From a bacterium (lineage in GTDB: Bacteria > Planctomycetota > UBA1135 > UBA2386), in the NCBI GenBank assembly GCA_030432695.1, contig JAUILN010000001.1, positions 372,001 through 436,000 of the forward strand: a DNA stretch of 64,000 nucleotides, read 5' to 3'. This document shows, piece after piece, positions 28,499 through 38,259 of this stretch. The notes beneath the pieces were generated by a model that was not told the DNA's origin, ran no database searches, and worked only from the letters and a program-made list of their open reading frames with translations. Numbering within the stretch: the first letter of the stretch is position 1; each line of letters opens with the position of its first letter. The position numbers and the translations under genes were made by a program.

Positions 28499-28569
28499 GT
28501 CGCCCGGCTCGGCACCGGGGTCGCCAGCGTACGGGATCGGCGTATCCTGGAGCTGTGCTGATCTCCGCC

Positions 28570-30339
28570 ATGTCTCCTGGTTCGCTGGTCCTCGCCGCGC
28601 TCGTGCCACTGCTCGCGGCGCAGGGCGGAATGGAACCCGTCGACGCCGCGTCGCCGGCTCCCGAGGCTTCGCGCCTGCATGTCCGACTCGCGTCTCGGTA
28701 TCGCTGGACCGAGCGGGTGCGCACCGCTGCGGGTGAGGAGTTCGACCTCGCGCCGCTGCTCGCCGAACTGATCGAGCCGTTGCCAGGTAGCCCAGCCGTC
28801 CGGCCACTGTTCCCGCAGCCGGCCGCGGTCCTCGATCGCTGGCACCGCGAAGCGTCCGAAGCTGCCGCGGCGCAAGGGCGGAGTGCTCCCGACCACCTGG
28901 GTCGCTGGTTGGAGATCGTGACCGATCGTCCCGAGGAGGTCCTCGCCGGCCTGGAGCGCGTTCCCGGTTCCGTGGTCGTCGACGCCTACCGCGAGCCCGC
29001 ACTCGTCTTGTTCGGCAGCGGCACGTCAGCGCACCCCGGCAACGACATCCCGCCAGCGACTCCCGACTTCACCGGCCTACAGACCGGGATCTGCGGCCCG
29101 GCTCCGATCGGTCTCGACTTCTGGTCCCTTTGGCCGGTGTCAGGCGGCCGTGGCCGCGGAGTCACGGTCTTCCACCTGGAGGTCGACTGGTACTTCGGTC
29201 ACGAAGACGTCTCGCAGCTGCAGCCCTCGGCGTGGTTGGGGCCGCCTGCCACGGGATCGATGGCGGACCGGGACCACGCGACCTCGGTGATCGGGATCTT
29301 GGCCGCCGACCGCAACGGCTACGGTCTGGATGGTGTGGCGGACGAGGCTCGGATCCGGGTTGGCTCTCTCGTCGGGCTCGGCGGGATCGGCCCGGCCGTC
29401 GCCGCCGCAGCGGCCGCGGCGCGCCCCGGTGACGCGATTGCGCTGATCCTCGGCTTCGACATCCAGCAGGTGAAGCCACGCGATCTGGTGCCGTTCGAGT
29501 ATCTCGACGCCTGCTTCATGGCGGTGCAGACCGCCACGCTCCGTGGGATCCATGTGGTCGAGGCCGCCGGCAACGGCACCAACGATCTCGACGATCCACG
29601 TTTCGGTGGTCGATTCGACCGTGCGGTGCGGGACTCGGGCGCGATCCTGGTGGGAGCGACCGATGGGGGGCGCCTGGTCCGACAGGGCGAGTCCAACTAC
29701 GGGGAGCGGGTCGACGTGTCGGCGTGGGGTGATGCGATCCCCGCGACAGGGTTCGGCAACCTGTTCCTGCCGGGCGGGGACGTACTGCAGACGTATACCG
29801 ATGGCTACGGGGGAACCTCCGGTGCGACGTCGCTCGTCACCGGCGCCGTGGCCGGGATCTCCGGTGCGATATCGACCCAGCTGGGGCGTGTCGCGACTCC
29901 GGTGGAGGTTCGCAACCTGCTCGGCCGGCACGGCACGTCCGTGTTGGGAGGAATCGGCCGTCGGCCGGACCTCCGCCGGATACTCGCCGCCCTCGGATTA
30001 CCCGATGGGCTGGCGCTCGACGCGCTGGAGACCCCGCGCGGAGGCGTCGCGACCGGTAGTCTTCGCGGATCGGCGGGTGGGCAGGCGTTCCTCCTCGTCG
30101 CCCCCGCACCCGGGAGGCTGGCGATACCCGGTCTGAACCGACCGCTACTGCTCGATCCTGCGACGACCGCGACCCTGGCCGTCTACCCGCTCGGAGGGGC
30201 CGGTACCGCCGCCGTGCAGCTGCCGATCCCGAGTGACGTGGGCCTGGCGGGGCTCGAACTCGAACTGCAGGCCGCGACTCTCGACCCCGTGGGTGGTGCG
30301 CTTTCGCTGACCAGCAGCGTGCAGCTTCGGATCCGTTGA
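28570..30339 (+). CDS. Secreted subtilase-like (S8) protein with altered catalytic Asp
   Basis: A 589-residue exported protein: signal peptide MSPGSLVLAALVPLLAAQ, a pro-region to about 190, an S8 fold (about 190-465) and a beta-rich C-terminal domain. Catalytic His236 (RDHATSVIGILAA), the oxyanion Asn335 (EAAGNG) and the nucleophile Ser417 (GGTSGATS) are in place. The first triad segment reads GVTVFHLEVDWYFGHED. In relatives of this subgroup the pattern is about V-x-D-x-E-x-x-W-x-x-x-H-E-D, so His202 stands where Asp is expected. Activity is therefore doubtful. A GTG at 28555 is an alternative start, preceded by TATCCT and GGAG. Confidence 0.75.
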   Translation: MSPGSLVLAALVPLLAAQGGMEPVDAASPAPEASRLHVRLASRYRWTERVRTAAGEEFDLAPLLAELIEPLPGSPAVRPLFPQPAAVLDRWHREASEAAAAQGRSAPDHLGRWLEIVTDRPEEVLAGLERVPGSVVVDAYREPALVLFGSGTSAHPGNDIPPATPDFTGLQTGICGPAPIGLDFWSLWPVSGGRGRGVTVFHLEVDWYFGHEDVSQLQPSAWLGPPATGSMADRDHATSVIGILAADRNGYGLDGVADEARIRVGSLVGLGGIGPAVAAAAAAARPGDAIALILGFDIQQVKPRDLVPFEYLDACFMAVQTATLRGIHVVEAAGNGTNDLDDPRFGGRFDRAVRDSGAILVGATDGGRLVRQGESNYGERVDVSAWGDAIPATGFGNLFLPGGDVLQTYTDGYGGTSGATSLVTGAVAGISGAISTQLGRVATPVEVRNLLGRHGTSVLGGIGRRPDLRRILAALGLPDGLALDALETPRGGVATGSLRGSAGGQAFLLVAPAPGRLAIPGLNRPLLLDPATTATLAVYPLGGAGTAAVQLPIPSDVGLAGLELELQAATLDPVGGALSLTSSVQLRIR

Positions 30340-30398
30340 CCGCGGGTGTGTGTGGTTCCAGGCTTGGACGCCGGACGATGCGCCGGTAGAAACGTCCC

Positions 30399-31859
30399 AT
30401 GGAACGACTGGTCGGCGAAGGTCTGACCTACGATGACGTGCTCCTGGTCCCCCAGGAGTCCGAGGTCTTGCCCGGGGCCGCCTCGACGCGGACCCGCTTC
30501 TGTCGCGGTGTCGACATCCCGATCCCCATCGCCAGCGCGGCGATGGACACGGTGACCGAATCGGCGATGGCGGTCGCGCTCGCCCAGCAGGGCGGGATCG
30601 GCATCGTGCACAAGAACCTGTCGGTGCCGCGGCAGCTCGCCGAGGTCGAAGCGGTGAAGCGCTCGGCGAACGGGGTCATCGTCGATCCGGTGACGCTCGG
30701 TCCCGGCGCCACCGTCGGCGATGCCCGCGACGAGATGCAGCGTCGACACTGCAGTGGCCTGCCGATCGTGGATGGGGGCAACCGGGTCCTGGGGATCCTC
30801 ACCAACCGCGACCTGCGGTTCGTCACCAGCCGCGACACGTCGGTGCAGGAGGTGATGACCCGCGACAACCTGGTCACCGCGGGGCCGGAGACGACCCTCG
30901 ATCAGGCGCGGGAGATCCTGCAGCGCAACAAGGTCGAGAAGCTGATCCTGCTCGACGGCGAGCAGCGACTGGTCGGCCTGATCACGATCAAGGACATCCA
31001 CATGCTCGAGGAGTACCCGCACGCGGCGCGGGATCCCCGGGGCCGGCTCCGGGTCGGTGCCGCGGTGGGCGTCCACGATCTGGAACGGGTCGCGGGCCTG
31101 GTCGGAGCCGGCTGCGACGTGATCGTGGTCGACACCGCGCACGGCCACACCAGGAACGTGATCGAGACCGTGCAGTCGATCAAGCGGGCTCACCAGGTGC
31201 CGGTGGTCGCCGGCAACGTCGCCACCGTCGAGGGTGCGCTGGCGTTGGTCGAGGCCGGCGCCGATGGCGTGAAGGTCGGCATCGGCCCCGGCTCGATCTG
31301 CACCACGCGGGTCGTCACCGGGGTCGGCGTGCCCCAGTTCACCGCGGTGCTGCAGGTCGCCGAGGCGCTTCGCAAGAAGGACGTGCCGGTGATCGCCGAC
31401 GGCGGCATCAAATCGTCGGGTGACATCGCCAAGGCGCTGGCGGCCGGCGCCTCGAGCGTGATGCTCGGCAGCATGCTCGCGGGGCTGGAGGAGTCGCCCG
31501 GCGAGACCGTGCTCTACCGCGGGCGCACCTTCAAGTCGATTCGCGGCATGGGCTCGCTCGGGGCGATGGAGGCCGGGAGTGCCGATCGCTACGGGCAGGG
31601 CGACATCACGGAGAAGATGAAGTTCGTTCCCGAGGGCGTGGAGGGCTTGGTGCCCTTCAAGGGCAAGCTCGCCGACTACGTCTACCAGCTGGTCGGCGGC
31701 GTGCGCTCGAGCATGGGCTACTTGGGTGCGGCGACGCTCAGCGACTTCGTCGCGCGGGCCCGATTCGTCCGGGTCACCGCCGCCGGCGTGCGTGAGTCGC
31801 ACCCGCACGACATCCGGATCACCCGGGAGGCCCCCAACTACAGTGGAGACTTCGATTGA
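30399..31859 (+). CDS. guaB: IMP dehydrogenase
   Basis: A 486-residue enzyme that oxidises IMP to XMP with NAD+, the committed step to guanine nucleotides. The (beta/alpha)8 barrel is interrupted by two CBS domains (about 95-205). The active-site loop [11 protein letters not shown] holds Cys301, and the IMP site includes [19 protein letters not shown]. The flap region MGSLGAM and the C-terminal SSMGYLGA are also typical. The length matches bacterial GuaB. The TGA stop overlaps the TTG start of guaA, so the two enzymes of the pathway are coupled. Confidence 0.97.
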   Translation: MERLVGEGLTYDDVLLVPQESEVLPGAASTRTRFCRGVDIPIPIASAAMDTVTESAMAVALAQQGGIGIVHKNLSVPRQLAEVEAVKRSANGVIVDPVTLGPGATVGDARDEMQRRHCSGLPIVDGGNRVLGILTNRDLRFVTSRDTSVQEVMTRDNLVTAGPETTLDQAREILQRNKVEKLILLDGEQRLVGLITIKDIHMLEEYPHAARDPRGRLRVGAAVGVHDLERVAGLVGAGCDVIVVDTAHGHTRNVIETVQSIKRAHQVPVVAGNVATVEGALALVEAGADGVKVGIGPGSICTTRVVTGVGVPQFTAVLQVAEALRKKDVPVIADGGIKSSGDIAKALAAGASSVMLGSMLAGLEESPGETVLYRGRTFKSIRGMGSLGAMEAGSADRYGQGDITEKMKFVPEGVEGLVPFKGKLADYVYQLVGGVRSSMGYLGAATLSDFVARARFVRVTAAGVRESHPHDIRITREAPNYSGDFD

Positions 31860-33448
31860 GCGCGAGCGGTGACGGCTCCGTCCCGGTCCACGAAGGCGGT
31901 GTGCTGATCGTCGACTTCGGGACCCAGTATTGTCAGCTGATCGCGCGGCGTATCCGCGAGATGGGGGTCTACTCGCGGATCACCGTGCCCGACCGCGTTG
32001 GCACCATGCTCGAGGCGATGCGGCCCGACGCGCTGATCCTGTCGGGCGGGCCCCGGTCGGTCTACGAGGACGACGCGCCGAAGCTCGACCCGGAGATCCT
32101 GCAGCGCGGGTTGCCGGTGCTCGGCATCTGCTACGGGCTGCAGTGGATCACCCAGGCGCTCGGCGGGCGCGTCGATCCGGCGCACGGCGGCGCGGAGTAC
32201 GGCCGCACCGAGATGAAGGTCGGCGAGCGCGGTGTGTTGCTCGACGGGATCGACGCCTCGACCGTGGTCTGGATGTCGCACGGCGACCACGTTGCGCAGC
32301 TGCCCTCAGGCTTCCAGGTCTTGGCGAGTTCCGAGCCTTGTCCGGTGGCCGCGACCGCCGACCCGGCCCGGAAGATCTACGGTCTGCAGTTCCATCCCGA
32401 GGTGACCCACTCGGTGCAGGGTGAGCGGGTGTTGCGGAACTTCGTGCTGCGCATCGCCGGTTGCCGCGACGACTGGCACCCGGGCGACGTCGTCGCCGAG
32501 AAGGTGCGCCGGATCCGTGAGCAGGTCGGCGACGAGGGCGAGGTGGTTCTCGGCCTGTCGGGTGGCGTCGACAGCTCGGTAGCCGCGGTGCTGATACACA
32601 AGGCGATCGGCGAGCGACTGCACTGTGTGTTCGTCGACAACGGCCTGCTTCGCAAGGGCGAGCGGGAGGGCGTCGAGGCGCTGTTCCGTGACGAGTACCA
32701 CATCGACCTGAAGGTCGCCGACGCGCGCCAGCTGTTCCTGTCGGAGCTGGCCGGAGTGGCCGACCCGGAACGCAAGCGCAAGATCATCGGCAGGGTGTTC
32801 GTGGACGTGTTCCGCGAAGCGGCCGCCGAGCTGCGCAGCTCGCACGGCAAGCAGGCCCGCTTCCTCGGCCAGGGCACTCTCTATCCGGACGTGATCGAGT
32901 CGGTGGCGGCGCACGGTGGTGCCACCGCGACGATCAAGAGCCACCACAACGTCGGCGGGCTGCCCGAAGACCTCGACATGGAACTCGTCGAGCCGCTGCG
33001 CGACCTGTTCAAGGACGAGGTTCGGCAGATCGGGCGGGAGATGGGGCTGCCGAGTTCCCTGGTCGACCGCCAGCCATTCCCGGGGCCGGGGCTCGCGGTC
33101 CGGTGTCTCGGCGAGATCACCGAGGAGCGGCTCGAGCCGCTGCGGCAGGCCGATGCGATCGTCCGCGAGGAGATCGAGAGCCGCGGTCTGCACGACGGGC
33201 TGTGGCAGTACTTCGCAGTCTCTCTGCCGGTGCAGTCGGTCGGCGTGATGGGCGACCAGCGCACCTACGAGAACGCCTGCGTCCTGCGCGTGGTCTCGTC
33301 GACCGACGCGATGACCGCCGACTGGGAAATGCTGCCGGTCGACGTGCTGCGGCGGATCAGCAACCGGATCATCAACGAGGTCCGTGGGCTGAACCGGGTG
33401 TGCCTCGACATCTCCTCGAAGCCGCCGTCGACGATCGAGTGGGAGTGA
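31856..33448 (+). CDS. guaA: GMP synthase (glutamine-hydrolysing)
   Basis: A 530-residue two-part enzyme that aminates XMP to GMP using glutamine and ATP. The class I amidotransferase domain has Cys92 in GICYGLQW and the FHPEVTHS His-Glu pair. The ATP pyrophosphatase domain has the P-loop GLSGGVDSS, and the C-terminal dimerisation domain ends with the conserved KPPSTIEWE. The TTG start overlaps the guaB stop (TTGA); the next in-frame ATG is inside the amidotransferase fold, so TTG must be used. The gene is followed by a strong hairpin at 33475-33505. Confidence 0.97.
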   Translation: MSASGDGSVPVHEGGVLIVDFGTQYCQLIARRIREMGVYSRITVPDRVGTMLEAMRPDALILSGGPRSVYEDDAPKLDPEILQRGLPVLGICYGLQWITQALGGRVDPAHGGAEYGRTEMKVGERGVLLDGIDASTVVWMSHGDHVAQLPSGFQVLASSEPCPVAATADPARKIYGLQFHPEVTHSVQGERVLRNFVLRIAGCRDDWHPGDVVAEKVRRIREQVGDEGEVVLGLSGGVDSSVAAVLIHKAIGERLHCVFVDNGLLRKGEREGVEALFRDEYHIDLKVADARQLFLSELAGVADPERKRKIIGRVFVDVFREAAAELRSSHGKQARFLGQGTLYPDVIESVAAHGGATATIKSHHNVGGLPEDLDMELVEPLRDLFKDEVRQIGREMGLPSSLVDRQPFPGPGLAVRCLGEITEERLEPLRQADAIVREEIESRGLHDGLWQYFAVSLPVQSVGVMGDQRTYENACVLRVVSSTDAMTADWEMLPVDVLRRISNRIINEVRGLNRVCLDISSKPPSTIEWE

Positions 33449-33474
33449 GGCGGGGGCGTGCGTGCCGGCTCTGG

Positions 33475-33505
33475 CTGATCACGGCTTGACGAAGCTCGTG
33501 ATCAG
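33475..33505. terminator. Bidirectional hairpin between guaA and a convergent gene
   Basis: CTGATCACG at 33475-33483 plus GCTT pairs with AAGC and CGTGATCAG (33497-33505), giving a 13-bp stem with one bulged T (33496) and a GACG loop. No T run follows. It lies just past the guaA stop and overlaps the last codons of the minus-strand gene that ends at 33479, a position that suits a shared terminator. Confidence 0.45.
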
Positions 33506-34210
33506 CGTGATCTCCACGCGCTCCACCGGGTTTGGCCCGATGCAGTCCACCCCCAGGGCCAGCGGCGTGATCACCGGTGCGACCAGGGCGTCCGGGGCCG
33601 GCTGCAGCAGCTCCACCGTGGCCTGGAACAGGTTGCCGTCGGCTTCGGTGTCGCGCAGCACCAGCTGGTAGCCGCTGGTGGGGACCGTCAGCGAGACCAG
33701 CGATGTCCAGAGCAGCGGTCCGCAGCCGGTGCGGAACAGTTCGACGGTGGGGTCGAACTCGGCGATCTTGTCGTGGACCAGCAGTACCGGTGCCTCGACG
33801 GGCAGCGTGACCTGTCGCGGGTTCGATGTGACGAGGCGCGGGTCGGGGACGAGCGCGAGGGCCTGGAACCAGAAGGTCTCTTCGACGAAGCGGGGCAGCT
33901 CGCCGCGCAGCGGAATCAGGGCCTCACCATACTGGTCGAGGGTGCCTGCCGGCAGGACCAGGTCGGGCTCCACATCGATCAGCACGCCGGCGATCGGGAG
34001 GCGCGTGCGCTCGGCGCCGACGATCAGCCACAAGGGTGCTCCCGGGTATTCTCCGGTGATCCTCAGGTCGTCACCGACGCGTTCCAGCAGCATCGACGGT
34101 CCGACTGCCGGGAGTCCTCCGGGATCCTGAGCGATCGTCGCTGGGGCCAGCAGGAGGGCGGCGCCGGCCAGCAGCGTCGCGGTGAGGGGGAGAGGGACGA
34201 TCCGTGCCAT
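33479..34210 (-). CDS. Secreted hypothetical protein
   Basis: A 243-residue exported protein with a clear signal peptide (MARIVPLPLTATLLAGAALLLAPATIAQ). The mature part is predicted all-beta and contains a repeated pattern of hydrophobic strands, such as APLWLIVG and YQLVLRD. It resembles the many short secreted beta proteins of this kind of genome, but I recognise no family. It has a single Cys pair (CGP and DCIGP) that could form a disulphide. No catalytic motif. Confidence 0.6.
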   Translation of the reverse strand: MARIVPLPLTATLLAGAALLLAPATIAQDPGGLPAVGPSMLLERVGDDLRITGEYPGAPLWLIVGAERTRLPIAGVLIDVEPDLVLPAGTLDQYGEALIPLRGELPRFVEETFWFQALALVPDPRLVTSNPRQVTLPVEAPVLLVHDKIAEFDPTVELFRTGCGPLLWTSLVSLTVPTSGYQLVLRDTEADGNLFQATVELLQPAPDALVAPVITPLALGVDCIGPNPVERVEITLITSFVKP

Positions 34211-34464
34211 GTCGGCCTGCCTCCAAGACGGGAGTGAGGGCCCGGACCGGACGCGCGCGAGCGCAGTCGGCTGCGCGCGAGGGGTCCGGGCGAAGCGGAC
34301 ACGGCGGTCGGCCCAGCCGCCTGGATCGTCGGGCCGGGGCAGCTGGCGGAACGCCCAGGGGGTCGGGCTCGGCCGTCGCTGCAGGAAGAACGCCGCCGCG
34401 CAGAGCCGCTTTCGCGGCCTCCCACAGAATCCCTGCGGCGCGTGTCAGATCTCTGCGGCGCCGT

Positions 34465-36111
34465 TCAGGAGCTCGGCTCGGAGCGACCGGTATCCGGCAC
34501 CGCGCCGACCGGCGCGCGCAGCCAGCGCAGGATCTCGCCGATCTTCGGCGGCTTGCCGGTCATCAGGATGCCGACGCGGAACACCTTGGCGGCCATGCGG
34601 AAGGCGAACCAGAGCGTGACGACGATCAGGATCGTGGTCGCGATGTACTCCCAGGCCGGCGGCGGGCCACCGGCACGGTTCATCATCAGGAACGGAGTGA
34701 ACAGCGGGATGTAGGTGAGGATCCGCGCGACCATGCCGTTCGGCTCCTGCACCACGGGGATCATCGCGATCAGCGGCACGATCAGCAGGATGAACACCGG
34801 CTGCATCAGGTTCTGCGCTTCCTTCAGGCTGTTGCACACCGAGCCGAGCGCGACGAGCACCGCGCCGTAGATCAGGTAGCCGGCCAGGAAGTAGGCGATG
34901 AACGAACCGAAGTAGAGCGGGTCGGCAATGATCTGGCCGAGTTGGAACTCGGCGAGCTTCGAGCCTTCCGGGATGAACCAGGTGCCGACGATCGCGGTGA
35001 CGACCCACGAGCCCACCAGGGTCAGGCCGGTCGCGGCGATGCCGAGCACCTTGCCAGACATCAGCTGCATCGGGGATACCGAGGAGAGCAGCACCTCGAT
35101 GAGGCGGTTCGACTTCTCCTCCACGGTGTTGGTCAGCAGCATCTGCGCGGCCGTGAACACCGCGATCCACAGCAGGTAGACGAACGCCACCGGGGCGAAC
35201 TGCGCGGCGGTCTTGTCGGCCCCGACGTCCTCGGTCTCGCCGGTCTTGGTGACCATGCTCTTGTCGAAGGAGAACGGATCACTGATCCACTTCGCCTCGA
35301 GTTCGGTCAGTGCGACTTCCTCGATGCGACGCCTTCGCACGACGTCGGTCGCGTTGCCGCTGTACCAACTTCGCAGTTCGCCATCGGTCAGGTTGTTCGA
35401 GATGTAGCGGGCGTTCTCGTCACTCTCGACGGGCTGCGCGGGGATCTCGAACCACGCGAACAGCTTGCCGTCGGTGATCCAGTCGTTGAGCTTCTTCTCG
35501 GCTTCCGGGTCGTCGACCGCGGTTCCGATCTCCGACAGCGGGACGAAGCGATACTTGCTGCGATCGAGCCCTCCCTTGAGCAGGCTCCGCTCCTGTGGCG
35601 TCATCTCCTGATAGACCGGGACCATCTGCAGCCCGACCTCCTGGGCGAAGGCCATCATCGCGACCTTCTGGTCGCCCTCGCCGGCGTCGACGCGCTTCTG
35701 CAGCGCGGCCTCGGCAATCTCGAAGTAGCGCTCGAAGAAGCCTCGCTGCGTGTCATTCGCGGCGGCCTCCAGTGCGGCGCTTCTGGACGACCGCAGCGCC
35801 GCGAGCATCTCCGAATGGGTTCTCGTCTCGACCTCCTTCTCGATGCCCTTGAACGCTTCGATCGTGTCCACCGCCGACATCACATCGCCCTGATCCCCGC
35901 GGGCCTCGATCGCCTTCGACAGCCACTGGCCCTCGCTGCGGTCGAGGACTGCGTAGCTACGCACCTCCTTGGCGCGGCTCATGAGGACGTTGGCGCCGAT
36001 CGCGATCCCGTAGATCACCGGCAGGATGAAGATCCCGATCCAGAACGTCTTGGTCCGCACGTTCTCGACGAACTCACGCCGGGCCACCAACCAGGTCTTG
36101 CGGTCGATCAT
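34465..36111 (-). CDS. ABC-2 type exporter permease (NatB-like)
   Basis: A 548-residue membrane protein. One hydrophobic helix near residues 24-45 (FWIGIFILPVIYGIAIGANV) is followed by a long extracytoplasmic domain (about 50-315) and a cluster of five or so membrane segments at the C-terminus. This layout matches NatB/ABC-2 permeases that act with NatA-type ATPases to export ions, drugs or peptides. The start overlaps the stop of the ATPase gene (ATGA), so they form one transporter. The substrate cannot be inferred. The C-terminus has Pro/Lys-rich KPPKIGEILRWLRAP. Confidence 0.83.
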   Translation of the reverse strand: MIDRKTWLVARREFVENVRTKTFWIGIFILPVIYGIAIGANVLMSRAKEVRSYAVLDRSEGQWLSKAIEARGDQGDVMSAVDTIEAFKGIEKEVETRTHSEMLAALRSSRSAALEAAANDTQRGFFERYFEIAEAALQKRVDAGEGDQKVAMMAFAQEVGLQMVPVYQEMTPQERSLLKGGLDRSKYRFVPLSEIGTAVDDPEAEKKLNDWITDGKLFAWFEIPAQPVESDENARYISNNLTDGELRSWYSGNATDVVRRRRIEEVALTELEAKWISDPFSFDKSMVTKTGETEDVGADKTAAQFAPVAFVYLLWIAVFTAAQMLLTNTVEEKSNRLIEVLLSSVSPMQLMSGKVLGIAATGLTLVGSWVVTAIVGTWFIPEGSKLAEFQLGQIIADPLYFGSFIAYFLAGYLIYGAVLVALGSVCNSLKEAQNLMQPVFILLIVPLIAMIPVVQEPNGMVARILTYIPLFTPFLMMNRAGGPPPAWEYIATTILIVVTLWFAFRMAAKVFRVGILMTGKPPKIGEILRWLRAPVGAVPDTGRSEPSS

Positions 36112-37088
36112 CGCGCACCTCCACCGATCTTCCGGGCGACGTCGGTCGCGGACAGCTCCTCTTCGGCGATCGGCTGACCGCTCTCCTTGACGGTCCTCAC
36201 GAAGATCTCGTGCAGCGAGGCCTCCCGCAGGTCGAAGTGGCGGATCCGCAGGCCGCTCGCGACCAGGCTCGCGAGGATCTGCTGCGGGTCGGTGCCTTCA
36301 CCGGGGGTCAATTCGGCCTGCTTGCCGGCGTCGTTGACCCGGGTGACCAGGCCTTGGGTCTTCAACCCGTCGAACGCCGCCCGGCCGTCGCCTTCGTAGG
36401 CGACCCGGATTCCCTGGCCGCGCTGGGCGCGCACCTGCTCCATGGTGCCGTCCAGGACCTTGCGGCTGCGGTGGATCATCATCACGTAGTCGCAGATCTC
36501 CTCGGCCTGGGTCATCACGTGGGTCGAGAAGATCACCGTGCGACCGTCCCGCTTCATGTCGAGGATCGTGTCGCGCATCAGCTCCATGTTGACCGGGTCG
36601 AGGCCGCTGAACGGCTCGTCGAGGATCACCAGTTCGGGATCGTGGAGCAGGGTGCCGAGCAGCTGGACCTTCTGGCCCATGCCCTTCGACAGCGTCTGGC
36701 ACTTCTTGTTCAGCCAGTCGCCAAGGCCGTAGCGGACCAGCAGCTCCCGGGCGCGGTCGTCGGCCTGACCCTTCGCGAGTCCCTTGAGCTGGCCGAAGTA
36801 GGAGACCAGCTCGTGGACCTTCATCGACTTGTAGAGGCCCTTCTCCTCGGGCAGGTAGCCGAGACGGTCCTTCACGGACTCGGGGTCGTCGGAGTCGAGC
36901 ACCCGGATCGTCCCCTGGTCGGGGAAGAAGATGCTCATGATCATGCGGATGGTCGTCGTCTTGCCGGCGCCGTTGGGGCCGATGAAGCCGTAGATCGAGC
37001 CCGTGGGGATCTCGAGCGACAGGTCATCGACCGCCGTGTGGTCGCCGAACCGCTTCGACACGCGATCCAGGACGAGGGCGTGCTGCAT
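36108..37088 (-). CDS. ABC transporter ATP-binding protein (NatA-like)
   Basis: A 326-residue ATPase with Walker A GPNGAGKTT, Q-loop region GYLPEEKGLYK, a signature LSKGMGQKVQL (the LSKG variant of NatA-type proteins), Walker B LVILDEPFSGLDP and H-loop STHVM. A C-terminal extension of about 100 residues follows the nucleotide-binding fold, as in this subgroup. It powers the permease encoded immediately downstream. Start chosen at MQHALVLDRVSKRFG; the long open frame further upstream is low-complexity and crosses the intergenic region. Confidence 0.9.
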   Translation of the reverse strand: MQHALVLDRVSKRFGDHTAVDDLSLEIPTGSIYGFIGPNGAGKTTTIRMIMSIFFPDQGTIRVLDSDDPESVKDRLGYLPEEKGLYKSMKVHELVSYFGQLKGLAKGQADDRARELLVRYGLGDWLNKKCQTLSKGMGQKVQLLGTLLHDPELVILDEPFSGLDPVNMELMRDTILDMKRDGRTVIFSTHVMTQAEEICDYVMMIHRSRKVLDGTMEQVRAQRGQGIRVAYEGDGRAAFDGLKTQGLVTRVNDAGKQAELTPGEGTDPQQILASLVASGLRIRHFDLREASLHEIFVRTVKESGQPIAEEELSATDVARKIGGGAR

Positions 37089-37540
37089 GTTCGGGAGTGC
37101 GAGGAGGGACTGGGCGGAGGGGGCCGCCGGGACCGGGAGGGTCGGTCGGAGCGGCCCGGGTGGCCGGCTGCTCTGGCAGGATGTCGCGCGGGGTGCCGAA
37201 AGTCCAATGACCCCGGAAGCCGCGTTCCACGGCCCTGCGTCGGGCCTGCGAAGGGGCTGCAAAGATCGTCGGTCCAACGGTTTGACGCGGTCTGCGGGAA
37301 ACGGGCCGGGCCCTTGGCGATCGCCGGCGGCGGGGCGTAGACTGCTCGCGCGAGTGCTGTCGGTCCTGGGTCCCAGGGCGGTCGCGCTCGCCGACTTCGG
37401 CGGAATTGCAGCCGTTCGAAACGCCCAAGTGGAGGCGTGGCTCACGCGGCTCCCTCGGGCGACCGGTCCCCGGCCGCCCGGATCCGGCAACCCTGTTCCG
37501 CGCGCCTGCACTTCGCCGAGCCGTCCCTCGACCACACACC
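37089..37540. other. Divergent intergenic region
   Basis: About 450 bases between the ABC operon and a plus-strand membrane-protein gene. Apart from the promoter candidate listed at 37315-37343 I see no small gene, repeat or hairpin that stands out from GC-rich background. Confidence 0.4.
37315..37343 (+). promoter_or_regulatory. Candidate sigma-70-type promoter
   Basis: TTGGCG (37315-37320), 17-base spacer, TAGACT (37338-37343). Each hexamer matches four of six consensus positions. It points at the membrane-protein gene starting at 37541, leaving a leader of roughly 190 bases. Confidence 0.35.
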
Positions 37541-38140
37541 ATGGATTCCGCCGAACTCGCGGTCATCGGACTGACCTGCAACCTGGTGGGGGTGTTCTTC
37601 CTCGCCAACTCGATCATCTTCCGGCGCAGTCGAAAAGTCATCGAGGAGTTCTTCGGCGTCGGCGCGGGCAGCCTGACCGCGGTTCGGGACTACAGCCTGA
37701 ACAAGATCCAGGTGGTCATCGGCTTCCTGTTCCTGAACACCGGCTTCCTGCTGCACGGGTTCTCGGTGCTCGACGCGATCCGCGAACGACTGTTGACCGT
37801 GGTCATCTGCCTGGTGCTGGTCGCGTTCGCGGGACTCGTCTACCTGATCGGGCTGACCTACTCGCGCCGGACCTTCCGCCGCTACCTGAGGGAGTTCTTT
37901 GCCAAGCACTCCGACTGGGACTTCGAGAAGGATCTGCGTCAGACCCAGGAGATCGGCGAGCAGTTGGGGATACCGCACCGGCCCGACATGAGTGTGGCTG
38001 ACTACGTGCGTGAAGTGAGGCGGGCGTTGGAGCTCCCCCCTGATGCCGAGCGGCCGATGCGACCCCAGGCCCCGCGGATCGGGTCGGGCGCCGGGGGGCG
38101 CCGTCTGCGTAGTGATATCGGCGCGCTTCCGGGTCGGTGA
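37541..38140 (+). CDS. Membrane protein of unknown function
   Basis: A 199-residue protein with three likely membrane segments (about 5-26, 56-75 and 85-108), the first starting right after MDSAELAVIGLTCNLVGVFFL. The second half is charged and cytoplasmic, with EKDLRQTQEIGEQLGIPHRP and a Pro/Arg-rich tail. No family was recognised. The stop codon lies in the first unit of a 16-bp tandem repeat, so the very last codons may be variable between strains. Confidence 0.65.
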   Translation: MDSAELAVIGLTCNLVGVFFLANSIIFRRSRKVIEEFFGVGAGSLTAVRDYSLNKIQVVIGFLFLNTGFLLHGFSVLDAIRERLLTVVICLVLVAFAGLVYLIGLTYSRRTFRRYLREFFAKHSDWDFEKDLRQTQEIGEQLGIPHRPDMSVADYVREVRRALELPPDAERPMRPQAPRIGSGAGGRRLRSDIGALPGR

Positions 38141-38183
38141 GCAGGTCGGACGGTGAGCAGGCCGGACGGTGAGCAGGCCGGCC
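38136..38183. repeat. 16-bp tandem repeat, three units, beginning at a stop codon
   Basis: Units start at 38136, 38152 and 38168, each based on GGTGAGCAGGYCGGAC; unit 1 has T for Y and unit 3 ends GGCC. The TGA stop of the upstream gene is inside unit 1. The same trick (gene end copied in tandem) occurs at 14289. Confidence 0.9.
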
Positions 38184-38259
38184 GAGTTTCGATGCGAACT
38201 TCCGCGTCGGACCGCTGGATTCCCCGTGACCAGACTCGGCCGGCGGGGCACAGGCTTGC

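Noticed and set aside
30183..31808. 541-codon minus-strand open frame
   Set aside because: Antisense to guaB; His/Asp/Arg-rich shadow without family features.
34204..36177. 657-codon plus-strand open frame
   Set aside because: Antisense to the ABC permease gene, no recognisable motif, typical third-position GC shadow.
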